This document shows positions 15,144-22,195 of a stretch of 23,134 nucleotides of DNA, one piece after another. A model generated the notes under the pieces. It did no database searches and had not been told where the DNA came from. It worked only from the letters and a program-made list of their open reading frames with translations. Position 1 is the stretch's first letter. Each line of letters begins with the position of its first letter. Both the position numbers and the translations under genes were made by a program. The DNA comes from JBBUX01 sp037445775 (GTDB taxonomy: Bacteria > Actinomycetota > Coriobacteriia > Anaerosomatales > PHET01): the NCBI GenBank assembly GCA_037445775.1, contig JBBIJX010000023.1:1-23134 (forward strand). The letters are read 5' to 3'.

Positions 15144-15638
15144 ATGGCGCTCAGGTCCGACGCATATTACCGCGCCATCGCCGCGGAGGCCTTGCAGAAG
15201 GCGGGTTGCACGGAGCCGCCGGTGTCCATCGAGTCGCTGATCGCGAACGTGGGGGTGCCGGTTCGGCTCGTGCGCCTGCCGCTGTTCTTCCGCGCTGCGA
15301 CCGTGCATGAGGACGGGATGCCCGTCATGGTCCTGAACTGGTCCCACCCCGAGATGGAGCGTCGCAGGGCGCTCGCTCACATGCTTGGTCATGTGCTACT
15401 CGTCATCAAAGGTGATGGCCACGTGTATCCGAGGGCGGCGGAGGACCACGCCGAGGCCGACAAGGTCGCGAACGAGCTGCTGCTCCCCACGAACTTGGTG
15501 GCCGAACAGGCCCGGCTGTGGTTCAACGACTACCGCTATCTCGCGGGCTTGTTCGGCGTGACTGAAGAGCTGATGCTCGACCGCATGCGCGACATGCGGA
15601 TCGTCCGGGGACCGCAGGGAATCACGTGGGATCTGTAG
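15144..15638 (+). CDS. ImmA/IrrE-family protein with altered HExxH motif
   Basis: The 164-residue protein has the layout of ImmA/IrrE metallopeptidases, which cleave repressors of mobile elements or stress regulons. The N-terminal helical part (to about 40) leads into VRLVRLPLFF, a strand with the exposed MPVMVLNW, and then RRRALAHMLGHVLL. The usual HELGH is HMLGH here (His79, Met80, His83), so both zinc histidines remain but the catalytic glutamate is replaced. The downstream EADKVANELLLPTNLV (Glu104, Glu111) matches the family's third-ligand region, and LAGLFGVTEELMLDRM is its C-terminal helix pair. It may bind zinc without proteolysis. ATG 15144 follows GGAGG at 4 nt. There is no adjacent XRE repressor, which such proteins often have as a partner. 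Confidence 0.8.
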   Translation: MALRSDAYYRAIAAEALQKAGCTEPPVSIESLIANVGVPVRLVRLPLFFRAATVHEDGMPVMVLNWSHPEMERRRALAHMLGHVLLVIKGDGHVYPRAAEDHAEADKVANELLLPTNLVAEQARLWFNDYRYLAGLFGVTEELMLDRMRDMRIVRGPQGITWDL

Positions 15639-15664
15639 CGCGGTAGTGGTGCCCCGCCAAGCGG

Positions 15665-15670
15665 TATCAT
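15665..15670 (+). promoter_or_regulatory. -10 element of the ROK kinase operon (TATCAT)
   Basis: TATCAT lies 47 bases before ATG 15718 in the 79-base gap after the ImmA/IrrE-like gene. No -35 match is visible. Confidence 0.45.
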
Positions 15671-15717
15671 CCTCTCGTTACGTCACTAGGGGCGCACACC
15701 GTGCCGAGAGGGGATTC

Positions 15718-16692
15718 ATGCGCACGAGTTTCGCGGTCGGGATCGACGTGGGCGGCACGCGGATCGCGGCAGGTCTCGTCGAACGCAAGGGCCGTGTCGT
15801 CCAGGACGCTAAGGTCCTGACGCCGAAGTCGGGACCGTTCGCGGTCATCGACGCGGTCATCGACCTCGTGGGTGAGGTCACGAGCGGCGTCCAAACCTCC
15901 GAGATGGCCGGCGTTGGCATCGGGTTGCCAGCTCAAGTCGACTTCCTGCGACAGGAGGTCGAGTTCTGCACCAACCTGCCCCTTGCCGGTGTGGACGTGC
16001 GCTCGCTCGTCATGTCGCGCACGAAGAGCGAGGTCACGATCGACAACGACGGGCATCTCGCGGCGCTTGGCGAGGCGCGCTACGGCGCGGCGAAGGGCGC
16101 GCGCGACTTCCTCATGATCACCCTCGGTACCGGCGTCGGCGGCGGCCTTTGGGTCGCCGGGGAGCCGTACCGGGGGTCGCGGGGGCTCGGAGGCGAGATC
16201 GGCCACACGGTGATCGATCTTGACGGACCCGAGTGCCCGTGTGGCGGGCAAGGACATCTCGAGGCGTACCTTGGCAGGCCCGCACTCGCCGCACGTGGCC
16301 GGGAGGCCGCGAGAGCCTTCACAGGCAGAGCCATCCTCGACGCAGCGGGCGGCGACATCGATGCCATCACTGCGGAGGACGTGATAATCGCCGCGCGCGG
16401 CGGTGATCATGTCGCCCGCCGGATCCTCACGGACGCGGCTGACATACTCGGCCGAGCGCTCGTGGGCTTCGTCAACGTGCTGAACCCGAAGCTCATCTGT
16501 ATCGGGGGCGGAATCGGGGAGACGGCCGACTTCATGGTCAAGCGGGCCGCCGAGGTGATGCAGTCCGAGGCGCTTGCCGGCCGCCGGGACGTGGCTGTGG
16601 TCCAGGCTGTCCTCGGCAACGATGCCGGGGTACTCGGTGCGGCCGCGCTTGCCTTTGACGAACACGACGCCCGCGAAGGGCTTCACCGCTGA
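15718..16692 (+). CDS. ROK family sugar kinase (glucokinase-like)
   Basis: The 324-residue cytoplasmic protein is a ROK-family kinase, probably phosphorylating glucose or a related hexose at the 6-position with ATP. The phosphate-1 motif GIDVGGTRIAAGLV opens the protein, the catalytic aspartate lies in TIDNDGHLAALGEARYGAA, and TLGTGVGGGLWVAGE is the phosphate-2 loop. The EIGHT motif gives His163, and the zinc-loop signature reads CPCGGQGHLEAY: Cys173, Cys175 and His180. The last position is usually Cys (CxCGxxGCxE); His could still bind zinc. The C-terminal adenosine motif IGGGIGE is present. ATG 15718 is chosen because GAGAGGGGA lies just upstream and the protein then starts at the family's usual place; the frame is open further upstream. 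The next gene starts 20 bases after its stop. Confidence 0.92.
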   Translation: MRTSFAVGIDVGGTRIAAGLVERKGRVVQDAKVLTPKSGPFAVIDAVIDLVGEVTSGVQTSEMAGVGIGLPAQVDFLRQEVEFCTNLPLAGVDVRSLVMSRTKSEVTIDNDGHLAALGEARYGAAKGARDFLMITLGTGVGGGLWVAGEPYRGSRGLGGEIGHTVIDLDGPECPCGGQGHLEAYLGRPALAARGREAARAFTGRAILDAAGGDIDAITAEDVIIAARGGDHVARRILTDAADILGRALVGFVNVLNPKLICIGGGIGETADFMVKRAAEVMQSEALAGRRDVAVVQAVLGNDAGVLGAAALAFDEHDAREGLHR

Positions 16693-16711
16693 CGACCTTG
16701 GGAGGCTCGAC

Positions 16712-18247
16712 GTGTCGGACGACCGGATAGACGATCTCGAAGAACGAATGCTCATCCTCAGGGACAAGGCTGCCCGCGAGGGCTTCGCGGTGCCACCGGA
16801 AGTGCTCGACTACATTGCGGAAAGATACGCGCTGCCTCAGACGCTGAAGGGCGCGCTCATCAACGTCCAGGCGTATGCTTCGCGGCGCAACATCGTCGTC
16901 GACATGGACGTCGCCCGCCTCGTGCTCGAGGGGGTCCGCGCGCCTCAGGGCGGGTCGGCGGCCGGTGCCGACGAGTCCACCCTGTTCGTCGGGGAGGCGC
17001 CGCAACCGTCTGATGCCTTGCATGCTCCGGACACGCTCTTCGCACCGCTGCCCGCAGATTCGCCCGCACCGTCGCCCGCACCGTCGCCCGCAGAGTCCCC
17101 CACATACCTCGCGGCAGCGCGGACGGCCATGCCTCCCGAGCCCGCGATCGTCTGGTTCTCGCCGGTGCGCACGGCCAAGAAGGAGTCACTCGTGACCCGC
17201 GCAGGACGGCTGCTCGGCCGTGCCGGTCTCTCGTCGGCGATCTCTGACGGTGACCTCGTCGCCCTCAAGGTCCACTTCGGCGAGGAGGGCAACACCGGCT
17301 TCGTCCACCCCATCTACCTGCGCGAGATCGCGCGCCTCGTCCGCGAAGCCGGCGGCAAGCCGTTCCTCACGGACTCGAACACGCTCTACCGCGGCAAGCG
17401 CGCCAACGCGGTGGACCACATCGCGTGCGCCGTGGGCAACGGCTTCTCGTTCGCGACGGTTGAGGCGCCCCTCATCATCGCGGACGGCATTGACGGGCGT
17501 GACGCGGTCGACGTCGCGCTCGAAGGTTGGCAGCATTTCGACAGCGTCCGTATCGGAGCCGCAGCTGCGCATGCCGACGCCATGGTGGTCGTCACGCATG
17601 TGAAGGGTCACGAGGCGACCGGTATGGGCGGCGCGCTCAAAAACGTGGGAATGGGCCTAGGGTGCCGAAGCGCCAAACAGCGCATGCACTCCGATCTCAA
17701 GCCTCAGGTCACCGCCGAGAAGTGCACCGGCTGCGGCCGGTGTGTGACATGGTGCCCGGTGGACGCCGTGGCGATCTTGCCCGATCGCGTCGCGCACATC
17801 GACTACGAGCTGTGCTACGGGTGCGGCGAGTGCGTCGCGTCGTGCCCCTACGGGGCCATCGGCATCCAATGGAAGACCGAACCACGCGCTATCCAGGAGA
17901 AGATCGTCGAGCATGCGGCGGGCGCGCTCAGCGGCAAGGACGGCAAGGTCGTCTACGTGTCGTTCGTCATGAACGTCTCGCCGGACTGTGACTGCTGGCA
18001 CTTCAGCGACGCGAGCGTCGTCTCCGATATCGGCATCCTCGCCTCGACCGACATCGTCGCAATCGACCAAGCGGCCCTTGATCTGGTCACACAGGCGAAC
18101 GGCCTTCCCGGCAGCCGGGGTGACGGGATGGGCGCGGGCGTCGACAAGTTCGCCGAGATCACCGGTGTGGATCCTGCCTTGGGACTCTCGTACGCGGAGC
18201 GGCATGGGCTTGGCACGCGCGCCTACGAGATGCGCACGCTCGACTGA
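16712..18247 (+). CDS. DUF362 protein with two [4Fe-4S] clusters and a DnaA-lid-like N-terminal domain
   Basis: The 511-residue protein combines three parts. Residues 10-75 (LRDKAAREG, VPPEVLDYIAERY, LKGALINVQAYAS) resemble the lid subdomain of DnaA, without any P-loop; the sensor-2 arginine of the lid (in RELEGAL) is Gln. Residues about 78-138 are a Pro/Ala/Ser-rich linker with four 4-residue repeats. From about 140 it is a full DUF362 protein: a domain with VALKVHFGEEGNTGFVHP and KGHEATGMGGALKN, then two ferredoxin motifs, Cys338/341/344/348 and Cys368/371/374/378, and a final segment with VSPDCDCWH. DUF362 proteins are iron-sulfur proteins of unclear role, common in anaerobes. GTG 16712 has GGGAGG at 6-nt spacing; ATG 17129 would give a standard-length DUF362 protein alone but lacks a Shine-Dalgarno. 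It is co-directional with the ROK gene. Confidence 0.88.
   Translation: MSDDRIDDLEERMLILRDKAAREGFAVPPEVLDYIAERYALPQTLKGALINVQAYASRRNIVVDMDVARLVLEGVRAPQGGSAAGADESTLFVGEAPQPSDALHAPDTLFAPLPADSPAPSPAPSPAESPTYLAAARTAMPPEPAIVWFSPVRTAKKESLVTRAGRLLGRAGLSSAISDGDLVALKVHFGEEGNTGFVHPIYLREIARLVREAGGKPFLTDSNTLYRGKRANAVDHIACAVGNGFSFATVEAPLIIADGIDGRDAVDVALEGWQHFDSVRIGAAAAHADAMVVVTHVKGHEATGMGGALKNVGMGLGCRSAKQRMHSDLKPQVTAEKCTGCGRCVTWCPVDAVAILPDRVAHIDYELCYGCGECVASCPYGAIGIQWKTEPRAIQEKIVEHAAGALSGKDGKVVYVSFVMNVSPDCDCWHFSDASVVSDIGILASTDIVAIDQAALDLVTQANGLPGSRGDGMGAGVDKFAEITGVDPALGLSYAERHGLGTRAYEMRTLD
17051..17098 (+). repeat. Four tandem 12-bp units in the DUF362 linker
   Basis: The units are CCCGCAGATTCG, CCCGCACCGTCG, CCCGCACCGTCG and CCCGCAGAGTCC. 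They are in frame and encode PADS-PAPS-PAPS-PAES. The two middle copies are identical, so the number of units may vary between strains by slippage. Confidence 0.9.
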
Positions 18248-18275
18248 CGTCACGGACCTTACAGGGAGGCGGCGC

Positions 18276-19358
18276 ATGGACTTCGGCGCGATCATCAAGC
18301 GCTCGTGGCAGATCACGTGGCGTCACAAGGCCCTCTGGGTCTTAGGCATCTTCGCCGGTGTGTCGGGCTGCACGGGCGGCACGGGGGGTAGCTCCCCGGG
18401 CGGCTCGGGCCAAGGCGTCGGCGGCGACATGGGGGCTGGCACGCATGAGTTCGCTCGCGTATGGGAGTCCGTTCAGGCATGGATACCGCTCATGGTGGGC
18501 GTCTTCGTGCTGCTCGTCTTTGCTGGCATCCTCTGGTGGGTCTTTGCCATTGCGGCGCGCGGGGGCCTGATCGCGGGCGTGAACTCGATCGAGGAAGGCC
18601 ACGAGCAGCAGCTCGGCGCGCTGTGGCGCGCGGGCTTCGTGCGATTCTGGTCGCTCGTGGGCGTAGACATCGTGCTCGCGTTGCCGCTCATCGTGGTGGG
18701 TGTCGTGATGACGGTGATCGTGCTGGTGCCGGTGATTGGCGCGATCTCTGCGGGTGGTCGTCCTGGTTTTGCGATGCTGGCGCCAATGTGCGGCAGCTTG
18801 GCCCTGGGCGTGCCGCTGCTCCTGGTGGGCGGGTTCGTGCTCGGCATCATGCGGCTCATCGCGCAGCGCTACGTGATGCTGGGCGGTCAGGGGGCGATCG
18901 AGGCTACCGGAAACTCCTGGCGCTTCTTCCGAGCGCGGTTCAAGGACTCGGCTCTGATGTATCTCGTCAACTTCGCGCTCAACGTCGCATCCTCGATCGT
19001 GCTCGCTGTCCCTGTGATCGCGATCGGAGTCGCGCTTGCAGTCCCGCTTGCGACGGCGGTCGTCTCGCGCGAGTGGGGTGTCGTCGCGGCGGCGCTGCCG
19101 ATCGGAATCCTCGCGTTCACGCTCCTGGGCCTCGCCTACAACGCGGTCTGGGGGACGTACACTTCCACGCTGTGGACCATCTTCTTCCGTCAGGTGAGCG
19201 GCATGGCGGCCGCGGAGCAGGGCCCGCCGCCTCCGCCCGTCGCCGGGTACGGCGATTCAGCCGCGACCCCGCCTCCACCTCCGGCTCCGCCCATAGCCGG
19301 ATTCGGCGACTCAGCCGCCGCCGCGCCACCGGCTCCGCCACCACCGTCGGATGGCTGA
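18276..19358 (+). CDS. Polytopic membrane protein with Gly-rich first loop and proline-rich C-terminal tail
   Basis: The 360-residue protein begins with a positively charged segment and a first TM helix (about 19-33), then a Gly/Ser-rich loop (GGTGGSSPGGSGQGVGG). Further TM helices follow at about 68-92, 128-160, 170-200, 225-255 and 260-285. The start (DFGAIIKRSWQITWRHKALWVLGI) and GNSWRFFRARF segment match a loosely defined group of bacterial integral membrane proteins with a Gly-rich loop, sometimes labelled as glycerophosphodiesterase membrane-domain proteins; no catalytic motif is visible. The cytoplasmic tail (about 317-360) has two proline-rich blocks each followed by VAGYGDSAA or IAGFGDSAA. 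ATG 18276 has GGGAGG at 6 nt, 28 bases after the DUF362 stop. Its stop overlaps the start of rsmI. Confidence 0.82.
   Translation: MDFGAIIKRSWQITWRHKALWVLGIFAGVSGCTGGTGGSSPGGSGQGVGGDMGAGTHEFARVWESVQAWIPLMVGVFVLLVFAGILWWVFAIAARGGLIAGVNSIEEGHEQQLGALWRAGFVRFWSLVGVDIVLALPLIVVGVVMTVIVLVPVIGAISAGGRPGFAMLAPMCGSLALGVPLLLVGGFVLGIMRLIAQRYVMLGGQGAIEATGNSWRFFRARFKDSALMYLVNFALNVASSIVLAVPVIAIGVALAVPLATAVVSREWGVVAAALPIGILAFTLLGLAYNAVWGTYTSTLWTIFFRQVSGMAAAEQGPPPPPVAGYGDSAATPPPPPAPPIAGFGDSAAAAPPAPPPPSDG
19224..19355 (+). repeat. Imperfect coding repeat in the proline-rich tail
   Basis: Two units of the form PPPPP(APP)-(V/I)AG(Y/F)GDSAA are followed by a third, partial proline run. The repeated AG(Y/F)GDSAA core differs by one conservative change, suggesting recent duplication. 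Confidence 0.75.
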
Positions 19359-20229
19359 CGCGGGTCGTCTCATCGTCTGCGCGACGCCCATCGGCAACCT
19401 GGGCGACGTGACTGCGCGTGTGCTCGACGCGCTCAGGGCGGCGGATGCTGTCCTCGCCGAAGACACGCGCGTGACGCGGAAGCTGTTCGGGCGCTACGCG
19501 ATCACGACTCCGCTCGAGCGGTTCGACGAACACGCGGCGCGGCGCCGCACAACTGAGATTCTCGTGCGTCTTGGGGCGGGTGAGACGATTGCGCTCGTCT
19601 CGGATGCGGGCACTCCCGGCATCAGCGATCCGGGCGGGGGCCTCATCGACGCGGCGCTCGAGGCGGGGCTTCCCGTCGACGTGCTGCCGGGACCGTCGGC
19701 GATCGTGACGGCGCTCGTGGCGAGCGGCTTGCCCACCCACGCGTTCTACTTCGGCGGCTTCTTGCCGCGCAAGGCGGGTGAGCGCACAAGACTGCTCGCA
19801 TCGCTCGCGACGCTTGACGCCACGCTAGTGTTCTACGAGTCCCCGCAGCGAACGGCCACCTCCCTCGCGGCGCTCGCCGTTGCGTTCCCGCTGAGACGCG
19901 GCGCCCTTGCCCGGGAACTCACGAAGCTGCACGAGGAGGTCGTGCGTGCGACGCTGCCCGATCTGGCTGCCCGTATCGGCGCCCGCGAGACGCTCAAAGG
20001 CGAGGTGGTGCTGCTCGTGGGTCCGCCCGTGCCGGAGGAGCGCGAGGCGATCGCGCCCCCGAACACCGAGATCCGTGCCCGTGTCGATGCGCTTGTCGCT
20101 ACCGGGTTGAAGAGAGCCGAAGCGGTGCGACGCGTCGCGGCCGAGACAGGGCTGGCGCGCGGAGCGATCTACGATGCCGCGCACGAGACGAACGCCTCGC
20201 CCGGCGCTCCGGACTCGACGCCGCGCTAG
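19351..20229 (+). CDS. rsmI: 16S rRNA 2'-O-ribose C1402 methyltransferase RsmI
   Basis: The 292-residue SAM-dependent enzyme methylates the 2'-OH of C1402 in the decoding centre of 16S rRNA. Family motifs are VCATPIGNLGDVTARVLDAL at the N terminus, LAEDTRVTRKL, the SAM-site loop VSDAGTPGISDPG, the DVLPGPSAIVTALVASGLP block, FGGFLPRK and YESPQRTATSL. The C-terminal helical region (VATGLKRAEAVRRVAAETGL) is the usual one. ATG 19351 overlaps the stop of the membrane-protein gene by 8 bases, so translation is probably coupled. Its TAG stop (20227-20229) overlaps the TAG stop of the convergent regulator gene, leaving no intergenic space. Confidence 0.96.
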   Translation: MADAGRLIVCATPIGNLGDVTARVLDALRAADAVLAEDTRVTRKLFGRYAITTPLERFDEHAARRRTTEILVRLGAGETIALVSDAGTPGISDPGGGLIDAALEAGLPVDVLPGPSAIVTALVASGLPTHAFYFGGFLPRKAGERTRLLASLATLDATLVFYESPQRTATSLAALAVAFPLRRGALARELTKLHEEVVRATLPDLAARIGARETLKGEVVLLVGPPVPEEREAIAPPNTEIRARVDALVATGLKRAEAVRRVAAETGLARGAIYDAAHETNASPGAPDSTPR

Positions 20230-20471
20230 AGCTTCTTCGCGGCGGCGAGACAGGATTCGCAAACGGGACGGTCGCGCAGCACTGACATCGGGGCGTCGGT
20301 GTCGCCGCAGATCGCACAGGCGTCGCGGTGCTTCTGCAGGATGATGCGGTCACCCTCCACGAAGATCGCGAGCGGGTCTTTCACCCTGATGCCCAGCGTC
20401 TTCCTGAGCTCCATGGGGATGACGACGCGGCCAAGGTCGTCGATGCGCCTGACGATACCGGTGTCGTGCAT
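20226..20471 (-). CDS. AbrB/SpoVT-type regulator with C-terminal zinc ribbon
   Basis: The 81-residue DNA-binding protein has the swapped-hairpin AbrB fold: TGIVRRIDDLGRVVIPMELR and TLGIRVKDPLAIFVEGDRIIL (residues 4-45). A short C-terminal zinc ribbon follows, with Cys52-x2-Cys55 and Cys71-x2-Cys74. This combination is well known in Clostridia-type and related transition-state regulators. ATG 20471 is preferred: GGGAG and GGAGG lie suitably upstream, and the protein then begins as AbrB homologues do; GTG 20480 would leave only one base after GGAGGT. It is divergent from metG, with the start codons 147 bases apart, so it could act on that region, but no operator repeat was recognised. Confidence 0.93.
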   Translation of the reverse strand: MHDTGIVRRIDDLGRVVIPMELRKTLGIRVKDPLAIFVEGDRIILQKHRDACAICGDTDAPMSVLRDRPVCESCLAAAKKL

Positions 20472-20523
20472 CTCTCCCACACCTCCGCAGGCGAGGCGTC
20501 GCGTCCTGCGCGCGCCAAACGGT

Positions 20524-20529
20524 TAGAAT
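20524..20529 (+). promoter_or_regulatory. -10 element of metG (TAGAAT)
   Basis: TAGAAT is a near-consensus -10 hexamer 88 bases before ATG 20618, giving a leader of about 80 nt. No -35 match is seen 16-18 bases upstream. Confidence 0.5.
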
Positions 20530-20617
20530 CTCGTTCGTACGGGTCGCAGGGCGTGACTCCCGGCCCTATGACCGCTCCCTTCCAGTATTACCCACGGCTC
20601 TGGAGTGCCGAAACATC

Positions 20618-22183
20618 ATGACCGGACAGTCGTTCTACCTGACCACGCCGATCTACTACGTGAACTCGGTTCCGCACCTTGGGACCGCGTATACCACCGT
20701 GGCAGCCGACGCACTCGCCCGGTACCGGCGGTTGCGCGGTGATGATGTGCACTTCCTCACCGGCCTCGACGAGCACGGCCAGAAGGTCGAGCAAGCCGCC
20801 GTCGCCAACGACATGCTGCCCCAGGAGTGGTGCGACTCGATCGCGCCCAAGTTCCACCACGCGTGGGAGATGCTGGCGATCTCGAACGACGACTTCATCC
20901 GCACCACCGAGGAGCGGCATACGCGCGGCGTCCAGCGTCTCGCCCAGACGCTCTTCGACCGTGGCGACATCTACCAGGGCCACTACGAGGGCTGGTACTG
21001 CGTGCCGGACGAAACATACTGGTCCGAGGACGATCTCGCCGACGGCCAGACCTGCCCGCAGTGCGGGCGCGGCGTGGAGTTCGTGCGAGAGGACAACTAC
21101 TTCTTCAGACTTTCCGCCTACGCCGATCGTCTGCTGGCTCTTTACGCGGAGCATCCTGGCTTCATCCGTCCCGAGACGCGGCGCAACGAGGTCGTCTCAT
21201 TCGTCAAGGGCGGGCTCAAGGACCTGTCGATCTCACGCGCGAACGTCAAGTGGGGCGTGCCGCTGCCGTGGAACGAAGGCCACACGATGTATGTGTGGTT
21301 CGACGCGCTCATCAACTACATCACCGCAGTCGGTTACGGCGACCCCGAAGCGGCGATGGCCGATGAGTTCGCGCGTCGCTGGCCCGCGCAGGTCCACTTC
21401 GTGGGGAAGGACATCATCCGCTTCCACTGTGTGATCTGGCCCGCATTGCTCATGGCCGCCGGACTGCCGGTGCCGCACTCCGTCTTCGCCCACGGTTTCC
21501 TGCTCACCAAGGGCGAGAAGATGAGCAAGTCGAAGGGGAACGCGGTCTCGCCGCGCGACCTCGTGAACATGTTCGGTGTCGATGCGTATCGCTACTACTT
21601 CCTGCGCGACGTGCAGTTCGGCACCGACGGCTCCATCTCGATGGAGGCGATGGTCCAGCGCATCAACGGGGATCTCGCCAACGACTGGGGCAACCTGTGC
21701 TCGCGCCTGTTCAACATGGTGGGCGCGTACTGCGACGGCGCGGTTCCGGACGCGTCGGAGGCGCCTGGGACCGCCGAGGACGTCGCCCTGCGCGCCATCG
21801 CCGAAGCGCTCCCGGCACGTTACGACGCCGCCATGGCGGACCTCGACTACGCCGGAGCGCTTGAGGCCGCGTGGGACCTCATCAAGGGTGCGAACCGCTA
21901 CATCGAGGAGTCCGCTCCATGGAACCTCGCCAAGTCCAGCGAGACGCGCCCGCGACTCGCCGCTGTGCTCTACACCGCTCTGGAAGCCGTCCGCATCGCC
22001 GCGCTGTTTTGCGCGCCGGTCATGCCGAACACCTCGCACGAGGTCTGGCGGCGGCTCGGGCTCGGCGACGTCAACGAGGTCACGGATCTCGACAGCGAGG
22101 CGGCTTGGGGTCGTCTGCCCGCGGACAGCCCGGTCGAGAAGGGCGACCCGCTCTTCCCGCGCATCGACAAGGACGCCGGGTAG
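20618..22183 (+). CDS. metG: Methionyl-tRNA synthetase
   Basis: The 521-residue class I synthetase charges tRNA-Met. The HIGH-type motif is PHLGTAY (His20), the KMSKS loop is intact (301-305, GEKMSKSKGNA), and the catalytic core blocks TGLDEHGQKVEQAA, NYFFRLSAYADRLLALY and VWFDALINYITAVGYG are typical. The knuckle region has one Cys in YCVPDE, where zinc-binding relatives have CxxC, then CPQCG, so a four-Cys zinc site is incomplete. The protein ends after the anticodon-binding helical domain and lacks the C-terminal tRNA-binding appendage, as in several actinobacterial enzymes. ATG 20618 has GGAGTG about 10 nt upstream. tatD follows after 12 bases, an arrangement common in bacteria. Confidence 0.97.
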   Translation: MTGQSFYLTTPIYYVNSVPHLGTAYTTVAADALARYRRLRGDDVHFLTGLDEHGQKVEQAAVANDMLPQEWCDSIAPKFHHAWEMLAISNDDFIRTTEERHTRGVQRLAQTLFDRGDIYQGHYEGWYCVPDETYWSEDDLADGQTCPQCGRGVEFVREDNYFFRLSAYADRLLALYAEHPGFIRPETRRNEVVSFVKGGLKDLSISRANVKWGVPLPWNEGHTMYVWFDALINYITAVGYGDPEAAMADEFARRWPAQVHFVGKDIIRFHCVIWPALLMAAGLPVPHSVFAHGFLLTKGEKMSKSKGNAVSPRDLVNMFGVDAYRYYFLRDVQFGTDGSISMEAMVQRINGDLANDWGNLCSRLFNMVGAYCDGAVPDASEAPGTAEDVALRAIAEALPARYDAAMADLDYAGALEAAWDLIKGANRYIEESAPWNLAKSSETRPRLAAVLYTALEAVRIAALFCAPVMPNTSHEVWRRLGLGDVNEVTDLDSEAAWGRLPADSPVEKGDPLFPRIDKDAG

Positions 22184-22195
22184 GCGGTCGGCATC

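Noticed and set aside
16574..16711. Upstream in-frame ATG as the start of the DUF362 protein
   Set aside because: It lies deep inside the ROK kinase gene without a Shine-Dalgarno; GTG 16712 has GGGAGG at 6 nt and follows the kinase stop.
18318..18375. Lipobox-like VSGC after the first hydrophobic segment of the membrane protein at 18276
   Set aside because: The protein is polytopic with a cytoplasmic-type start, and relatives have a Gly-rich loop after TM1; a lipoprotein anchor is unlikely though not excluded.
20530..20617. T-box or other riboswitch in the metG leader
   Set aside because: The leader is only about 80 nt and contains no T-box consensus or terminator/antiterminator pair.
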